Made by a program: the position numbers and the translations under genes. This document shows, in pieces, positions 11,232-24,763 of a stretch of DNA of 64,000 nt (position 1 is the first letter of the stretch; each line of letters starts with the position of its first letter). The stretch is from Prunus persica (lineage: Eukaryota; Streptophyta; Magnoliopsida; Rosales; Rosaceae). The stretch covers positions 2,586,658 to 2,650,657 of the forward strand of contig NC_034015.1 in assembly GCF_000346465.2 (NCBI RefSeq). Direction: 5' to 3'. The notes under the pieces are model-generated. The model was not told the DNA's origin. It saw only the letters and a list, made by a program, of their open reading frames with translations, and searched no databases.

Positions 11232-12365
11232 TTCTTGTTTTGAGACTACCTTTTAGGTTTTTGTACCTTGATCAATTGAATTGAGTATGATGCAAAAGGG
11301 AAACCAAAGATTGGTCTCACGAATGTTCACTTTCCAACCAATGTGCTAAAACCGGCTGATTTAATCCAATCCTATCCAATTCAATTTGATTGATTTCAAT
11401 AACTTCTGGGAATTTGGATTGGATTTCAAAAATCAACATGATTGAGTTAGAGGACAAATTTTCTTGTGAAAATCCAATCCAATTTAATTCGTCTCATTTA
11501 TTTCGTCTAACAAGAATTTGAAATCAATGGTTTCAAAGCGAGGTACGTCTTGATATTGATTTCAAAGCGACGTATGCTTGACACGTGTTGAGGCCTTACC
11601 CCTTAAAATTATGTGAGCATGCCACCACTATTATCACTACAAACAGCGTAGGGAGTTGAACAAAATTTTGAATGATTAATTCTACGATGTTAAGAGTTTT
11701 CAATGTTTGAAAGAAAAATACCGGCTGAAAAGGGTGTTAACATGCTCTAGAATTGGACTAACAAGAAAGATGACAAAGAAAAGAACGGTTGGGCTTAGAC
11801 ATAAACCAGCTAAATCAAACCAAACCAAACCGAACCGCACAACAATGATTTGTTTTTTTGGGCTCGATCTCACCAAAGGTGTTAGTTTAAACCAAACCAA
11901 ACCAATCCATCATATAGCGATTGGTGTTGAGTGTGAATCCATCACCAAGAGTGTTATTAAACCAGACTGAACCAATCCATCATATAGTGATTGGTTTGGC
12001 TGCGTTTAGTGTGAATCCAATTCAAATCGGATCGTGAACACCAATACCATAAACCCACAACAAAACCAATATCATAACGATATTGCACAGCTTCAACCCA
12101 CAATAAATACAATATATTACAATGTTGTATAGTAAAACATTATGCACCACCATTTCACTATGTAAAACACTTGTAATGAACTTACATGCTAGAAAATACA
12201 AAATGGGACTACTGAAGGCAAGCCTAAATCTGGGACCATGGAAAACCAACGATACCTCAACTACCATTGACTGTTTCGACAATGCCAAGCAAAACTTAAA
12301 CAAGCTGTTACTGATAATATCCTCATCAACCATGGAGCAGATAACAATTTACAAGTAATTTCAGA
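11232..12365. other. Intergenic region between two converging genes
   Basis: 3' flanks of the DUF309 and PYG7-like genes. It holds an imperfect 70-bp duplication: ACCAATCCATCATATAG occurs at 11901 and 11971, each followed by a GTGTGAATCC motif. The stretch at 11340-11510 has repeated ATTGGATT/AATCCAAT motifs that could fold back, perhaps a decayed MITE. No ORF looks coding. Confidence 0.55.
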
Positions 12366-15300
12366 TCACCTCTCCTTTGTTTTCACAGGAACATCTCTGT
12401 ACATTTTCACTTGTTCCTTCAAAGTATCCCGCCGTGGTATTGCTACCTTGTTGTTAGGATCAAAGAGAAGTACTTCTTCAAATGCATTCAGAGCAGCCTT
12501 AAAGTCCTTCCTCTTTTCATAGGCATCACCAAGGTTGTTCCAAGCTGTGACATAGCCCGGCTGAAGCTTGACAGCAGTTTCAAACTGCGTAATTCCCTTA
12601 GCAAGCTTACCTTCACGGATATAACTGACACCAAGGGCATTGTAAACCTATTCAAATATATGACATGTGAAAAACAATATCAGAACTCAGAAGCCAAGCC
12701 CAACAAGATGATGCAATAAGACCTACAGTCTAATTTAAATGGTCTAAATTTTCATTCACTTTTCTCCAAGTTTCTATATGACTTGCCATTATGCACGTGC
12801 TGTCAGAGGTTTCACGAGCTTTCAGAGATGGAAATACAACACAAACAGAACTTAAAACGGTATTCACAAATGACCAGACTGAACCTTTTCTAATCTTTTG
12901 TCGCTAAGTCACAAAATGTTCAACGAACAGGAATCAAAGAAGAATTTGTTAAGAGCAATACCCAAAAATCGTGAAATTATACAACTATTAGTTTTTTAAC
13001 CCAGTTCTAGTTTCTGCCAGATGGTGCCATGCTATTCCTAAAGTGGGGCACATACATGTGGCAACAGTCGCAAGTATTCCAATAACACAATTCTAAAGCC
13101 ATTTTGTTTGTTGGATCCAGTACAATGTGCTTTAGTTGACAATAAAAGTGCAAACTGTGTATTTAATATCCAAGAATTCATCACACCTGAGCAAGATCTT
13201 GGTCATCCCCATCCCATTTTTCAATTGCCTGAACCAAGTACTTAATAGCAGCTGGATAAATTTTCCTTCTCAGCATTACTGCTCCAAGTTCAAAAAGCTC
13301 AGTTGCATCAGCATCACCGCTTCTTACCTGCTCCTGGTATTTAGAAAGACAGAAGATAATGTGAGTAACTGGTTGTAGACAGCCTCTGTTCCACGTCCAT
13401 TACAGTTTAAAAAAAATATTAATGAATTTAATGTCTTTAAGTAGTGCTCAAAATTCAGGTTGGATGTGTAGTAAGTGCCAAGGTTGAAGCAAAGTATGTT
13501 GACCAACAATGCTGGACAGAAAATACAGGCTCATACCTGCAATTCTTTGGCAGAAAGATCAAGTTCTCTACGTACAAGCACTTGACGAATCACAAAGAAG
13601 GTTCCAATCCCAAGAAATGCCAACAATAGTAGCAAGTATGATAGCTGGATTCCTAATTCAAATAACTCCCCCGTCTCATAAACGACATTTGTTTTGATAA
13701 TATCACGTGATTGTGCCATTGGAGTAGAGATAAGCCATAAGCTTTGTCCAACTAAGAATGCAGATACTGGTACATATGGCCTCTTCATGACTTTAATAAG
13801 CCCAGTAACCAAAAGGTTCTCAAAAAACTCTGCAATAAAATGATGATATAACAAAGATGATTCCCAGCAACTAAATAAAAAGTATCTATCTACTTAAAAG
13901 ATTGTATTGAAAAAATAATTTCCAGAAATACTAGACACTAATCCTATCACATTTTGTTCCTTGCATGAAGAGTCCCTCAATAAGTGGAAATACAAACAAC
14001 AGAAAATTATACAGAAGTCACCACAATGATTCAAAAATTTAAAGATGTCATATTCACCTTATAGTGAAGATATATTACGAAATTGTACTGGAGTGATCAA
14101 TTCAAACTTTTCTTTCCTTCTAAATTGTTTTCACATATGTTAAACTTATTTTCAAGTTTCATACCTAACCTTTTTTCTTTTGGTAAATTGTACACATGCA
14201 CATTAAACTTGAGAAAAAATAAATAACTTGCAATTTGTCACCTAGTCTTTAGTTGTCCATCTGAATACAAATGTGTGTCCCATCTGAATCTGTGCTTTAA
14301 TTTATTTAATAAATAATCATTAAATAAGAGAAAGGAAAAACAGAACTAATAAAATAAAATTTGAATATTGTGTGAAGAACTTAATTTGTATAATATTATC
14401 CGAATTTACACAGACACAGGTAAACAAACACACAAACACTCATGTGTTGTGTGATATAAACTGCCATCAATTACTATTTGTAGTTATAATCACCAGTCCT
14501 GATTAATAAATCAATTTAGAGCTGTTTGTGATCCACAAACGAAACATTTAGGGTATATTATGATACCATGTTACAAGAACTATATAGAACCCCATAAAAG
14601 TTAACAACTTGTATAATGTCCATGTGGAGAACAATATTTTTGGAGAATAGGAATTACTCTGCAAATTTTTTGAGGTAAGACCTTCCATTGATAGTTCTTC
14701 TCGGAGTATCTGCCTTCACCCATGATTGAACAACATATTAGTAAAAACAATTGTTAACATGCATGATCCTTACAAAAGCTTCTAAAAAAAAAAAGATGGA
14801 ATAAGAAAGCTACAAAGGAGAAAATATAGGATATGGATGCACTATGACAGTTATGTAAGTGAAAAATGAATTCAAATGTTTCCTAATGGATAATTACTTC
14901 AGTTCTGCCTAAATATGTCTTCATGTGAAGGGAATTAAGAAGTAAACAATAAACACAGAAGAATCTGATATCTCTACATCAGTACTTCAAAGTTTTACTT
15001 GACACACGAACTAGTGCGCGCTCACACACAGAGTAACACATGTTGAAATAAAATGATCCTCATTGTTTTTTGATTAAGTTACATCAGTAGCTTATATACA
15101 CAGGCTTTGTAACTAACCTATAACAAGATTACAGCTGTCATAACAAAGTTCTAACTAAGACTTAACAAACTTTGACTGACTTTGACTCTCTCTTTTAACT
15201 TCTCTAAGCTTGCTGTTGAGAGATCCTCTTTAACACACACCCACACATCAGCATGCCAAAAAAGGTCAACCTAGAAGAGATGTTTAAAGGATGGACACCA

Positions 15301-16065
15301 GGCCTTCAAGGCTTCAAAATATGGAAGCAGAAGGACAATGGTTCCCTTGAAGTAGTAACATGAACCATTCAAAGCAATAAAAACTCATTCCATAATTCAG
15401 ACCTACCTCTCCCTGGCTTCAATGATTTGGATATTTTAGGCATCACTCAAGACCAAAAAAAAACAAAATAAAAAAGAAAATTCAAATTCAATTGCAAATT
15501 TAAAATAACATGTGAACAAAAAAAATCGAACTACATATATAATAGTCATGGAGAGTTCAATTTATTTACTTATTTTAAATTTTCAGCAGTTTAAGTTTTT
15601 GGGTTATGAACCTTTTCCCGTTTCCAACCATAAAAATTCACTTTCAGAGCTTTAAACTCAATTAATGTAAGGCAAAAGAAGCAGCTTGTGGAACAAATTC
15701 ATCGCAAGTTTGGTTCGTACTTGTTCCTGAAATCAATTTCTCATCAACACGCAGAGAAACGCGGGCTCATGTCCAGAAATTGTTAAGAAAAAAGTAAATA
15801 ATACCTCGACCTCCTTGAGCTCTCGAACCCCCTCCTCGATCTCGCTAGTTTGGGTTTGACTGTGGGAAGCCATAGGCACGAACTTGACGGACCGGAGGGA
15901 CGGCAGGTGATAGAACCGTAGAGAGCTGAGAGTGAGATACGGTGCCGTGCTGCTCTGGCCTTGTCTACACGAAACGTATGAAGGTTTTGGAAGGTTTGGC
16001 GAAACAGTGGTGGGAAGCGGTACAAATGGTGCTCGCAGAGGTGGAGTTCTGAGGACAGTGGCCAT
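12366..16065 (-). CDS. PYG7: PYG7 / Ycf37-like TPR protein, photosystem I assembly
   Basis: Five exons on the minus strand by eye: 16065-15805, 14709-14658, 13829-13537, 13333-13187, 12647-12366 (1035 nt, 344 residues), all with GT/AG borders and matching phases; the 52-nt exon 2 is required to keep phase. Residues 1-45 look like a chloroplast transit peptide. Exon 3 encodes a membrane region: a hydrophobic segment after [13 protein letters not shown] and a second one, [19 protein letters not shown], just before [12 protein letters not shown]. Exons 4-5 give about three TPR motifs ([39 protein letters not shown]). This order matches PYG7, the nuclear homologue of cyanobacterial Ycf37, a thylakoid protein needed to assemble photosystem I. 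The reading frame is intact. Confidence 0.82.
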
Positions 16066-16388
16066 TGGAGAAGGTCAGAACGTCAGAGTGGAAGAGATAA
16101 GGGTGGCGATATTGAAAATGGGAGTGGAATTAAAGATAGTGCTGAGATGAGAGAGAGTGGGTAAAGGCGGATAATGAAAATTGAAAAGGATTTTTAATTC
16201 ATTTTCCAAAAAGAAAAGGGAAGTTTTAGTTTAATTCGGACCGTTGGATGCGGGTTCTTTTTGAAAAGAAATCTTACACTAAAGCCTAGTGCCAACTGGT
16301 TTTTTTAATTATTTATTTAAGAATGATCATCTAATCAGCTTGGTCTTCCTTTTGCAAAATGATTAAAGCAACAAAGTGAAGTCAGGAG
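16066..16388. promoter_or_regulatory. Upstream region of the PYG7-like gene
   Basis: Candidate promoter for the minus-strand PYG7-like gene. No clear TATA box was seen; purine-rich stretches on the plus strand (pyrimidine-rich on the coding strand) at 16140-16200 resemble the TC-rich initiators of photosynthesis genes. Ends at the PIF-type terminus at about 16389. Confidence 0.3.
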
Positions 16389-17049
16389 TCGTTTGGTATG
16401 ACGGATTGTTATTGATTGAATTAAATCTTGGGATGGTTTGACTTGGTCTAAGTTGGATTAAGTACTGATCTATGTTTGGTGTTGCGTCGGACTAAGAAGT
16501 TGGATAACAGAAATAGTACTATCCTATGTTTGGTTTATGCTCGGACTGGGACAAAAAAATTTAAAATTTTCTTTGAACTGATAATATTTTAATTATCAAC
16601 TATTTTTACTATAATTCCAAGATCAAAATTTGGTATTAAATTTTCCAAAACTTGCCTATATTTTAAGAACATTTCCCAAATGTGAATGCTCAACTTCCCT
16701 AATGTAAATTGCCAAATCGTCACTAAGTAATTGCAAACACAACATGTAATTGCAATCACAATTTGAAAAAACAACATATATGTTTGTCAATTCCCGAACG
16801 ATTAGCCACATGACCTCTACCCTTTTATTCTTCCTTTCTTCATTCAAAAATGGTGGTGAGACAAGCTCCAAACCATCCCAATATCATATAAAGCAAAAGT
16901 CATACAATATTTATAGATGCAAAAGTTAGATATTTTATATATATGCAAAAGTCATCCACATGGCTTGAAATTACAAATTCAAGTTCACATATTACTTTCC
17001 ACAAGCGCATAGACTAACAATAATAATAATCAACCAAAAATCCACTAAA

Positions 17050-18110
17050 TAACATATATAAATAAACATCCACAATTCCAACCCAAGACTAATAAAGCAG
17101 CAAAAACAAAAGCTATAGCAGCTACTTGTGGTGTTTCTAAGGTGGGAGATGCACTTGTGGTGTTTCCAATATATAAGATGTTGCCTCCTTCAAGCATTTT
17201 CATTGAACAATTGCTTAATAAAGGCTTTTTTGATATCAACATCAAGTGACTTGAACAAAGATATTGTTTGTGGCTTATCCAAAATGACTTTTAATGCTTT
17301 AATTTGATCCATAGCAGAAAATCCCATTTCCTTGACTTCTTTGGCAATATCAGATCGATCTTAATTACCTTTTAAGAAAGCATCATCACCATTTGCATCC
17401 TTTTTCCAAATACATCAAACAATTTTTCCAATGCAGTCATAATTCTGTCTTCATTACTTGAGCCTATTTTCCTCTTGTTTTGACTAGCCACAAATTGGTT
17501 GCCCTCCTTGTTTATTGACATGGGAGATGTATTATTGTCATCACTAGCATCAACTTCATTACTCCCTTGCTCTTCCATCATCTCACTAGGGACTTCAGCT
17601 CCTTTTTCATTAACACGATCCTTTCCAAAAATATTAGCAAGTCTATCAAATAATGGGAATGATTTGTTCCTCCATTCAGCTGCATTCTTGTGGTGCTACA
17701 ATAAAATAAGACAACACTTAGTTTATGTTTAACTATGTAACAAAAAACAAATCTCTGTAATGAAATATAGGCAAGTAGTACATGCACATAAGTCTCCCAA
17801 GCTTCATTACTGTCAACTTCAATGCATTTTTTCACATCATTCCATGCAAATTCATTTGTGTTATGATGTCATAAATTATACTATATTATTTTTTCCACCA
17901 CTTTACCTTTGATTCAATGTGTGGACTTGCCTTTAGCTCAGCACCAGGACATAGATTATTCAAAACCTTCTCCATTTGGAGCAAGTACCATATTTGAAAT
18001 TACCAATCTCACATTGATGGCCTCCAGCCACAAAATCTTCAAGGCACTGTCAGTAATTTCTCTTCCTCAAATTTAGACCATGACTACCTAGTTTGTTTCC
18101 TCCCTTACTA
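17050..18110 (-). pseudogene. PIF-1 ORF1, Myb/SANT-like DNA-binding protein (decayed)
   Basis: Minus-strand pieces include NEFAWNDVKKCIEVDSNEAW (about 17800-17855), which matches the Trp-containing end of the Myb/SANT-like domain of plant transposon ORF1 proteins, then an acidic linker and a C-terminal helix region with MTALEKLFDVFGKR (about 17400-17440). Stops and frame changes interrupt it. In PIF/Harbinger elements ORF1 is the DNA-binding partner that brings the transposase to the ends. The gene cannot be translated through. Confidence 0.6.
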
Positions 18111-18555
18111 AAAGTCTTGATTGGTATCAACACTTTCCATTCATATTTTGACTCCAAACATATAAAGCAACACTATATATCATCATTGAACTAAAGAAAA
18201 ACAAACAACAAAAGAAATATGTAACATTGACAAACAATAGGTAACAACAGCAAGGTTGTGAAATTTATAACATAATTGATCAAGTCAATATAACAATCAG
18301 AATCATTATTCAAATTGCAAAGTGCTTAATCCTCAAGAAAATTAATACATGCTTAAGTTTGAACGGTGATGTCTCAAATTGTCATGACCTGATTTGAAAA
18401 TAAGAAATATTCCCGCAGGGTGTGAGTCATACCATAGTTATAAGAATAAAATCCTACAACCATGATATGATGAGAAAAAGAGCCACAAATAAATACAAAT
18501 TTACTTAACAATACAGAATAAGAGTCGCAGTAGCTCGTAGTTAATTACACACTAA

Positions 18556-19983
18556 GGGGTCGTTTGGTACACAGGCTTGGCTTGGACTGGCTTGGACTAA
18601 ATTTAGTACCACGTTTGTTTCATTTAATTCTAGTCTTAGATGGGATTGCTAATACCGGGCCCACCAAAAACACCTCCTTAAGAGGGGACTACTAATCCCA
18701 TGAAGAAAGGGAGGATTAGCTAGTCCTATGTTTACCAATGTATGAGATGCATATATTATATTGTAATACTAATAACATATATTACTATTATTATTATTAT
18801 TACATACACATATACTATAATGTACATATATACATGTATATACACATATACAAGTATATATATATATACACATATATACATATATAATATATATAAATAC
18901 ATATAGATATATACACATATATTATTATTATTATAATATACTCATATACACATACATATTAATATTATAATAATAGCATACATGTATACATGTATATATG
19001 TAACATATATTATATTATATATTAAGGTACATATATACACGTATATACATGTATATATATAAACACATATATACATATATAATATATAAATACATATAGA
19101 TATATACACGTATATTATTATTATAATATTCCCATATACATATGCATATTAATATTATAATAATAGCATACATGTATATATGTAATATATATTATTATAA
19201 TACATATATATAAGTATATATATATGTGTATATATTATACCCATGTATGTATTATAATATACATATGCACACGTATATAGACATATACATTATATATTTA
19301 TACTATATGTATATATATTATAATATACATATATACACGTATATACATGTATATTATTATTATAACATACCCATATATATTATCTAATATAATATACATA
19401 TGTATATGTATATGTATTATACCCATGTATATATTATAATATATAGATACACCTATATGCACATATATTATATACATGTATATACGTATATATATGTATG
19501 TTATAATATATAATATATATACATATATTATACATATATTATATATACATATATATTTTATAATATATATAATATATATGTATATATACATACATATATA
19601 ATATACATACACGTATATACATGTATATTATTATTATTATTATTATAACATACCCATATATATATATTATATTATAATATACATACATATATATAAATAT
19701 ATGTATATGTATTATACCCATGTATATTATAATATACATATATACATCTATATACACTTATATATATATGTATGTACGTTTATATTATTTAAAATATATA
19801 ATATTATTATAATATACTTATATACATATATATATTTTTGAAAAAATAAAAAAATTATAGTCCTAGTCCAAGCATACACCAAACGCAGGATAAGTGTTAT
19901 CCAACTTAGACCAAGCCAAGCCAAGCCAAACCAGTCCCTAAACATAGTCCATGCCAAGACAGTCCTGTGTACCAAACGAGCCC
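18556..19983. mobile_element. PIF/Harbinger MITE with TA-rich core (TSD TAA)
   Basis: Terminal inverted repeats GGGGTCGTTTGGTACACAGG (left) and its near-exact reverse complement (right, with one C/G change), flanked by TAA on both sides (18553-18555 and 19984-19986). Subterminal TTGGCTTGG-type repeats occur at both ends. 1428 bp, no transposase. Terminus and 3-bp duplication fit PIF/Harbinger. The ends are related to those of PIF-1, so PIF-1-type transposase is the likely mover. Confidence 0.88.
18760..19840. repeat. TA-rich higher-order repeat inside the MITE
   Basis: About 1.1 kb of almost pure A/T built from ATATATACATGTATAT-like palindromes and ATTATTATTATA blocks, with segments recurring at about 170-400 bp spacing (for example the block around 18820-18990 recurs near 19030-19170). 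Strong potential for hairpins and cruciforms. ORFs here are meaningless YI-rich translations. Confidence 0.9.
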
Positions 19984-22629
19984 TAAGATCTTTATCAAAC
20001 CGTTGACTACTTACAAAAGTTAATTACACAAATCAACAACAAAAGCCTAGTAGTTTGGTTGAAACCCGCTTCCTCAAACTTCGCCTTGAATCCTACATGA
20101 GCATTCTAATGCCCAGTAAAATACCGTCAAACCCCTCAAAGTCACCTATCACAGTTAATCAAAGTGTCATGTATCAAACAACACAACATACATAAATTAT
20201 GCAATCGTACTAGATAAATAAATTTGCATATTCAGTGATGCCATGAACTCACTCCCTTCTAATCCCACTAATTCATATCTTAGGGCAACAAGCCTGCATA
20301 TCCCATACCATGCATTTTACCACTGTGGCTCCGAATACCCTAAAATATGAACACTTCTGTCCCTTAACCCATTTTCTTTTGTTTACGAATTTCTCAACTT
20401 TCACTTTTTATTAGAGACCCTGCTCCCATCACCTCATTATATTCAAGCCCTGCTCTCGTCACTTGAATATATTTTACTTTTTTTCTTACTCAGATATATC
20501 TAAAGCCTTCTCCCACCCTTTAGATATACCTTAAACTACACACATACCCAACACAACTGTATTTATGATGCATATGTAATGCAACACAAACATCATTTAT
20601 TTCTGCTGAGTAAGAACACAGATAAACAATAATATTTCAGATTTAATCACATGAATAATAATATTCACTCAACATCAAATAAAATCCACGAAGAAACATC
20701 AATAATAATATTCACATAACATCAAATAATATTCGCTGAGCAAAGCAAAAATAATATTCATATTTATAGTATTATTTATAAGCACCAAGATAAAAAGTAA
20801 CATAGCCCAATCATCGGAAAATCAGGAAACCCTACCTCATGTCCAGCTAGCTGAAATACCAAATTTACCCTTCGGAGATTCTCGGAGTTGTTGAATCTAT
20901 ATTTTTTATCCAATTCCTGAACAAATTCAAATTCAAATTATTATTGAGCAGTCTTCACTTTATTTCACCTAAGTCCAACCTCAACCTTATGCATTTCAAA
21001 GATTTTGGGTGAAAATGACGAAAATGCCCTCAGGACCAGCTCGGGGTCCAAAGCGGCCAAATCTCGTCCAAAATAATTTAAAACTCTATCCTATGCCTTG
21101 TCAACACCAAAACAAGGCCAACTACACCCGTTATCCAAAAGTTACTATTTGGGTCTCGTGGGCCCTGCAATAACCTATACTTTGCACCACCTCGGATTGA
21201 CTTAAAACATATACCATCGGACTCGGATCAAGAAATTGAGTCAAATGGACTAAAAATATGGCGTCGGAGGCTGCCGGAACAGCTGCCACGTGCCGCCACT
21301 CGCCGAAGTCGAGAGTGGGCTTGTTTCCGGTTACTATTCATCGTCTTCCCCAAAAATCCTGCAACTTCCCCTGTTTTTCAGTTTAAAAGTCAGATTTTGT
21401 GAGCCATTTTGACCCGCCAAAAATTAACAAAATTGGGCAAACTTGTAGTGGTTTTGAAGCTTAATACCTCTAGTTTCTAACCCAACAAACCACACTAAAA
21501 ACAAAGATAAAACGAAGGATAAAACTAGCTCCAAATTTAGACTCGTTGCTGGTTTTTCTGCAGAAAACAGATTTTTTTCCAAACTTTGCACCTGTGTTTG
21601 ACCTATCAAAACTCAACCAAATCCGACGAAACCAATTTTGTTTTGTTCCTTGCCATGTCTAGTTTAAAACCCAACAATTGGCTTCCTCAAACAGTCAAGG
21701 GATTGGGAGAAATATAGAGCCAAATTGAGGCTCACGGACTGCAAATTTCCAGCAAAATGCAAATTTCCATATTTGGTTCAAAGTTGTTTTCAACCATTCT
21801 AACACCTCCAAGTTGTTCCTAAGGCTTCTAAAACACTTCTAAACTTCATATCTACCAATCTAACTCATCAAAAACTCAAAATGAAACCAAAATCAACAAC
21901 ATCCACACTTGAAAAATTACTCTATGCACCCAACTTGAAAATATAAGTTCCAACTCTTCCAATTCAATTTCCCCATAACTCAAAAGAATCAAAATATTCT
22001 TTAAGGGACTAGAAACACACAAACACAAAGTTAAAACCAAAAACTCAAAATTTGACTCACCTTAGACCATCTCCAACCTAAAGGGTGGAAACTCAAATTT
22101 TTAGTCTAACCTCCAAAAAGCTTCTCCAACCCATGTATTTTGGGAGGTGAAAATTTGAGAAATCTCAAAACTGGACTGGAATTCCAGTCTGCTTTCTGCC
22201 TCGACGGATAAATTCATGGGGCCAAAATATGCTTTAATTTATATTTTTTATTGAATGCTGGAAGCCCACGTGATGGGCTATTGATGTTGGCCCGCTGTGA
22301 CAAGTGGGAAAGAAGATTCTCATTCCTTTATTGAGCACCAACGGCTACTTTTTCAAATCAAATATTATGCTGTATTTTTTTTCAAAATATTCCAACAGTT
22401 ACAAAATCAGCGATTCTGATTCATTTTAGGCAATCTCAACGCTAAAATTTCACATCCAACGGCTCAAATTAATATTTATAATTAATCTAAGTCAGATCCA
22501 ACCCCAAAACTTATTCCAAACTCTATAAATAGCCATTCATTTGGTAAATAATCCACCAAAAATTATTTTTTTCCTTTCTCCCTTTGTTATAATTTTTTCA
22601 TTATACATTCATTCTTGTTGAGAATAGCC

Positions 22630-23426
22630 CCCAAATCCCAAAGAGGTGTGAATTGGAAACCACAAGAAGATGAGGCATTGTGTAGAGGGTGGGTTTCCAT
22701 CTATGAAGATGGGGCTATTGGCACGAATCAATCAAACGATTCATTTTAGTTGCGTGTGTACCCAAATTTTTTGGAAAATGATCCAGGCATGAGTGGAGCA
22801 GGGGTACGATCACCCCATGCTATTGCTTCTCGGTTCAAGATCATCAACCAACAATGTTCTCTTTGGAAGACATGTATAACAAAGGCCAATGCAAGGCATG
22901 TGAGTGGCTCCAATCTTGAAGATGTGGTGAGTACCCATTTTTTTCAATGCTTAAATTTATAGTTTTAATTGTTTTCAATTATTGACTTGATTTTTATTTT
23001 ATTTCATAGTAGGATATGAATGCAAAAACACTTTTCTTGAATGATAATAAATCTCCGAATAGGCATTTCAAGTTGTATCATGCTTGGCAAATCTTAAAAG
23101 ATTGCCCAAAATGGAACGACATATGTGAATCTTCCACACAGACATTCAAAGATTCTTCTCATTGTGGCAATACAGTCAATTTGGAGGAAGATGAAGATGA
23201 TGTGGTCATGTCCACTCCAAGGCTGTTGGGAAGAGATAAACAGAAGGATGAAAAAAAGAAAGGGAAATGTGTTGAAAGTTATCTCAACCAGAGTAGTAAG
23301 TTGTTGTCTGAATTGGTTCAACAAGGAAATGAGGCAAAAGAGGATAGGAGGCGAAAGTTAGAGCTCCTACAAGAGCAATATGCATATCAAATTCAACAAG
23401 ATAAGGAGGCCAATGAACAGAAATAA
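22630..23426 (+). pseudogene. PIF-2 ORF1, Myb/SANT (NAM-associated type) protein
   Basis: Two exons by eye: about 22630-22926 and 23013-23426, with donor GTGAGT and acceptor TAG, in phase. Exon 1 has RGVNWKPQEDEALCRGWVSI, the Trp-containing start of a Myb/trihelix-like domain, then one in-frame TAG (22747-22749) where a Trp is expected, then RSPHAIASRFKIINQQCSLW. Exon 2 has a Lys-rich linker and a coiled C-terminus (RRRKLELLQEQYAYQIQQ). Such proteins are often annotated as glutathione S-transferase T3-like by database error; the role is transposon DNA binding. The single stop and a frame loss after 23426 make it a pseudogene. Confidence 0.7.
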
Positions 23427-23997
23427 TGTCCATGGACCTATCCAAATTTACTCCAAGAAAGATGAAGTGTTGGGGGAATAAGCAAGACGAAATTATTGAG
23501 GCCTAGATGAATACAAGTTCCCCCTACAATCCAGAAGACAACTCTGGAGACTATTATCCAAGCCCTCCACATAGTGGTTATTAATTTACGTTTATTTGTA
23601 ATTGTTATTTATCTTTATTTATAATTGTCGTTTATCTTTATTTCTAATTGTTGTTTAGCTTTATTTTTAATTATCGTTTATCTTTATTTGTAATTGTTGT
23701 TTATCTTTATTTATAATTATCGTTTATATTTTTTTTTTTTATGATTTTCGTTTATTTTTCCGTGATTAGTTTTTTTAATTTATAAATTCAATGATAAAAC
23801 CATATAATTCATTAAAATCACACAACCACTTTTATAATTTAAATACACAACATATTTTAAACATGCTTAGATAAACACACTTACATAATTTAAACACTTA
23901 CATAATTTAAACACACAACATAGTTTAAACACACTTACATAATTTAAACACACAACAATTTGAATACACAACATAATTTAAACACACAACATAGCTC
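23427..23997. other. PIF-2 interior between converging ORFs
   Basis: Non-coding. It holds a degenerate 25-30 bp repeat of the TTATCTTTATTTxTAATTGT kind (23590-23750) and an imperfect AATTTAAACACA repeat (23840-23990). Confidence 0.7.
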
Positions 23998-24763
23998 ATT
24001 GCCCCTCTCCTTCGCATCTCCAAATGTGGTTGATCAAATCATTTCTTAGATTGTGATGCACTTGTGAAGCACGAACTCTATTATGACGGACCATGTAGTC
24101 TGAGATAGTTTGTCTCTCTCAGTTTATATCGTACGTGATAGTTGGCTCAAGCTCATAAGCAAGTCTTGCTCTTGCTCTTCTAGATGTTCGTGGACAATTG
24201 TCTTCATCATCAGATTCTGCATCTAGATCCTCATACTCATCTTCAACAATCATGTTGTGCAAAACTTTTGCAATAACAGAACAAAACTTTCGCAAACATT
24301 CAAGGGCTGTAGATTCACCCAATCTACAGTATTCGTCGGTGGAGTCTGCTGAGCATCCATATGCGAGCATTCGAAAAATGGCTATTAGCTTCTGCTCTGG
24401 GGATAGACTTTGTCATCCACACACGTCTATCTTCTGGGAAAAGTATGGCTCATGTGCAACAACATCATTCAACATGCGATAGAAAAGCTCTCTTCTCATG
24501 CGGAACCGCCTGCGAAAGTCCACTGGGGGATAAAGTGGTCGTTCATAGAAGTAGTCCTCCATGAGACTCTTATGATGTTTTTCTCTCTTCTGATTCTTGT
24601 ATTCACAGCCTGCAACAGAACCACCATGTTTGGATTGTTGAGCATATTGCTCTAGCAAAAACGTATGGTGTTGAATAGCCATTGCAACCTTCTGTTAATG
24701 AAGGTCATCATCATCAGACTCATCATTGAAGAAATTTTGTATAGCCTTCCCACGTGAATTCAT
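23998..24763 (-). pseudogene. PIF-2 transposase with the catalytic middle deleted
   Basis: Start ATG at 24763. The N-terminal part includes RPLYPPVDFRRRFRMRRELF and HEPYFSQK, as in plant PIF/Harbinger (ALP1/HARBI1-like) transposases. A stop follows the acidic N-terminus (near 24695) and a frameshift lies near 24400. The frame then reads RMLAYGCSADSTDEYCRLGE and jumps directly from the CLRKFC region to LHNMIVEDE, which belongs to the C-terminus. All three DDE catalytic residues are therefore missing. The C-terminal RHNRVRASQVHHNLRNDLI ends at 23998. It cannot be active. Confidence 0.85.

Noticed and set aside
19298..19975. Open frames rich in Tyr/Ile in the TA-rich region
   Set aside because: They are translations of ATATAC-type repeats in a MITE core, without codon bias or domains.
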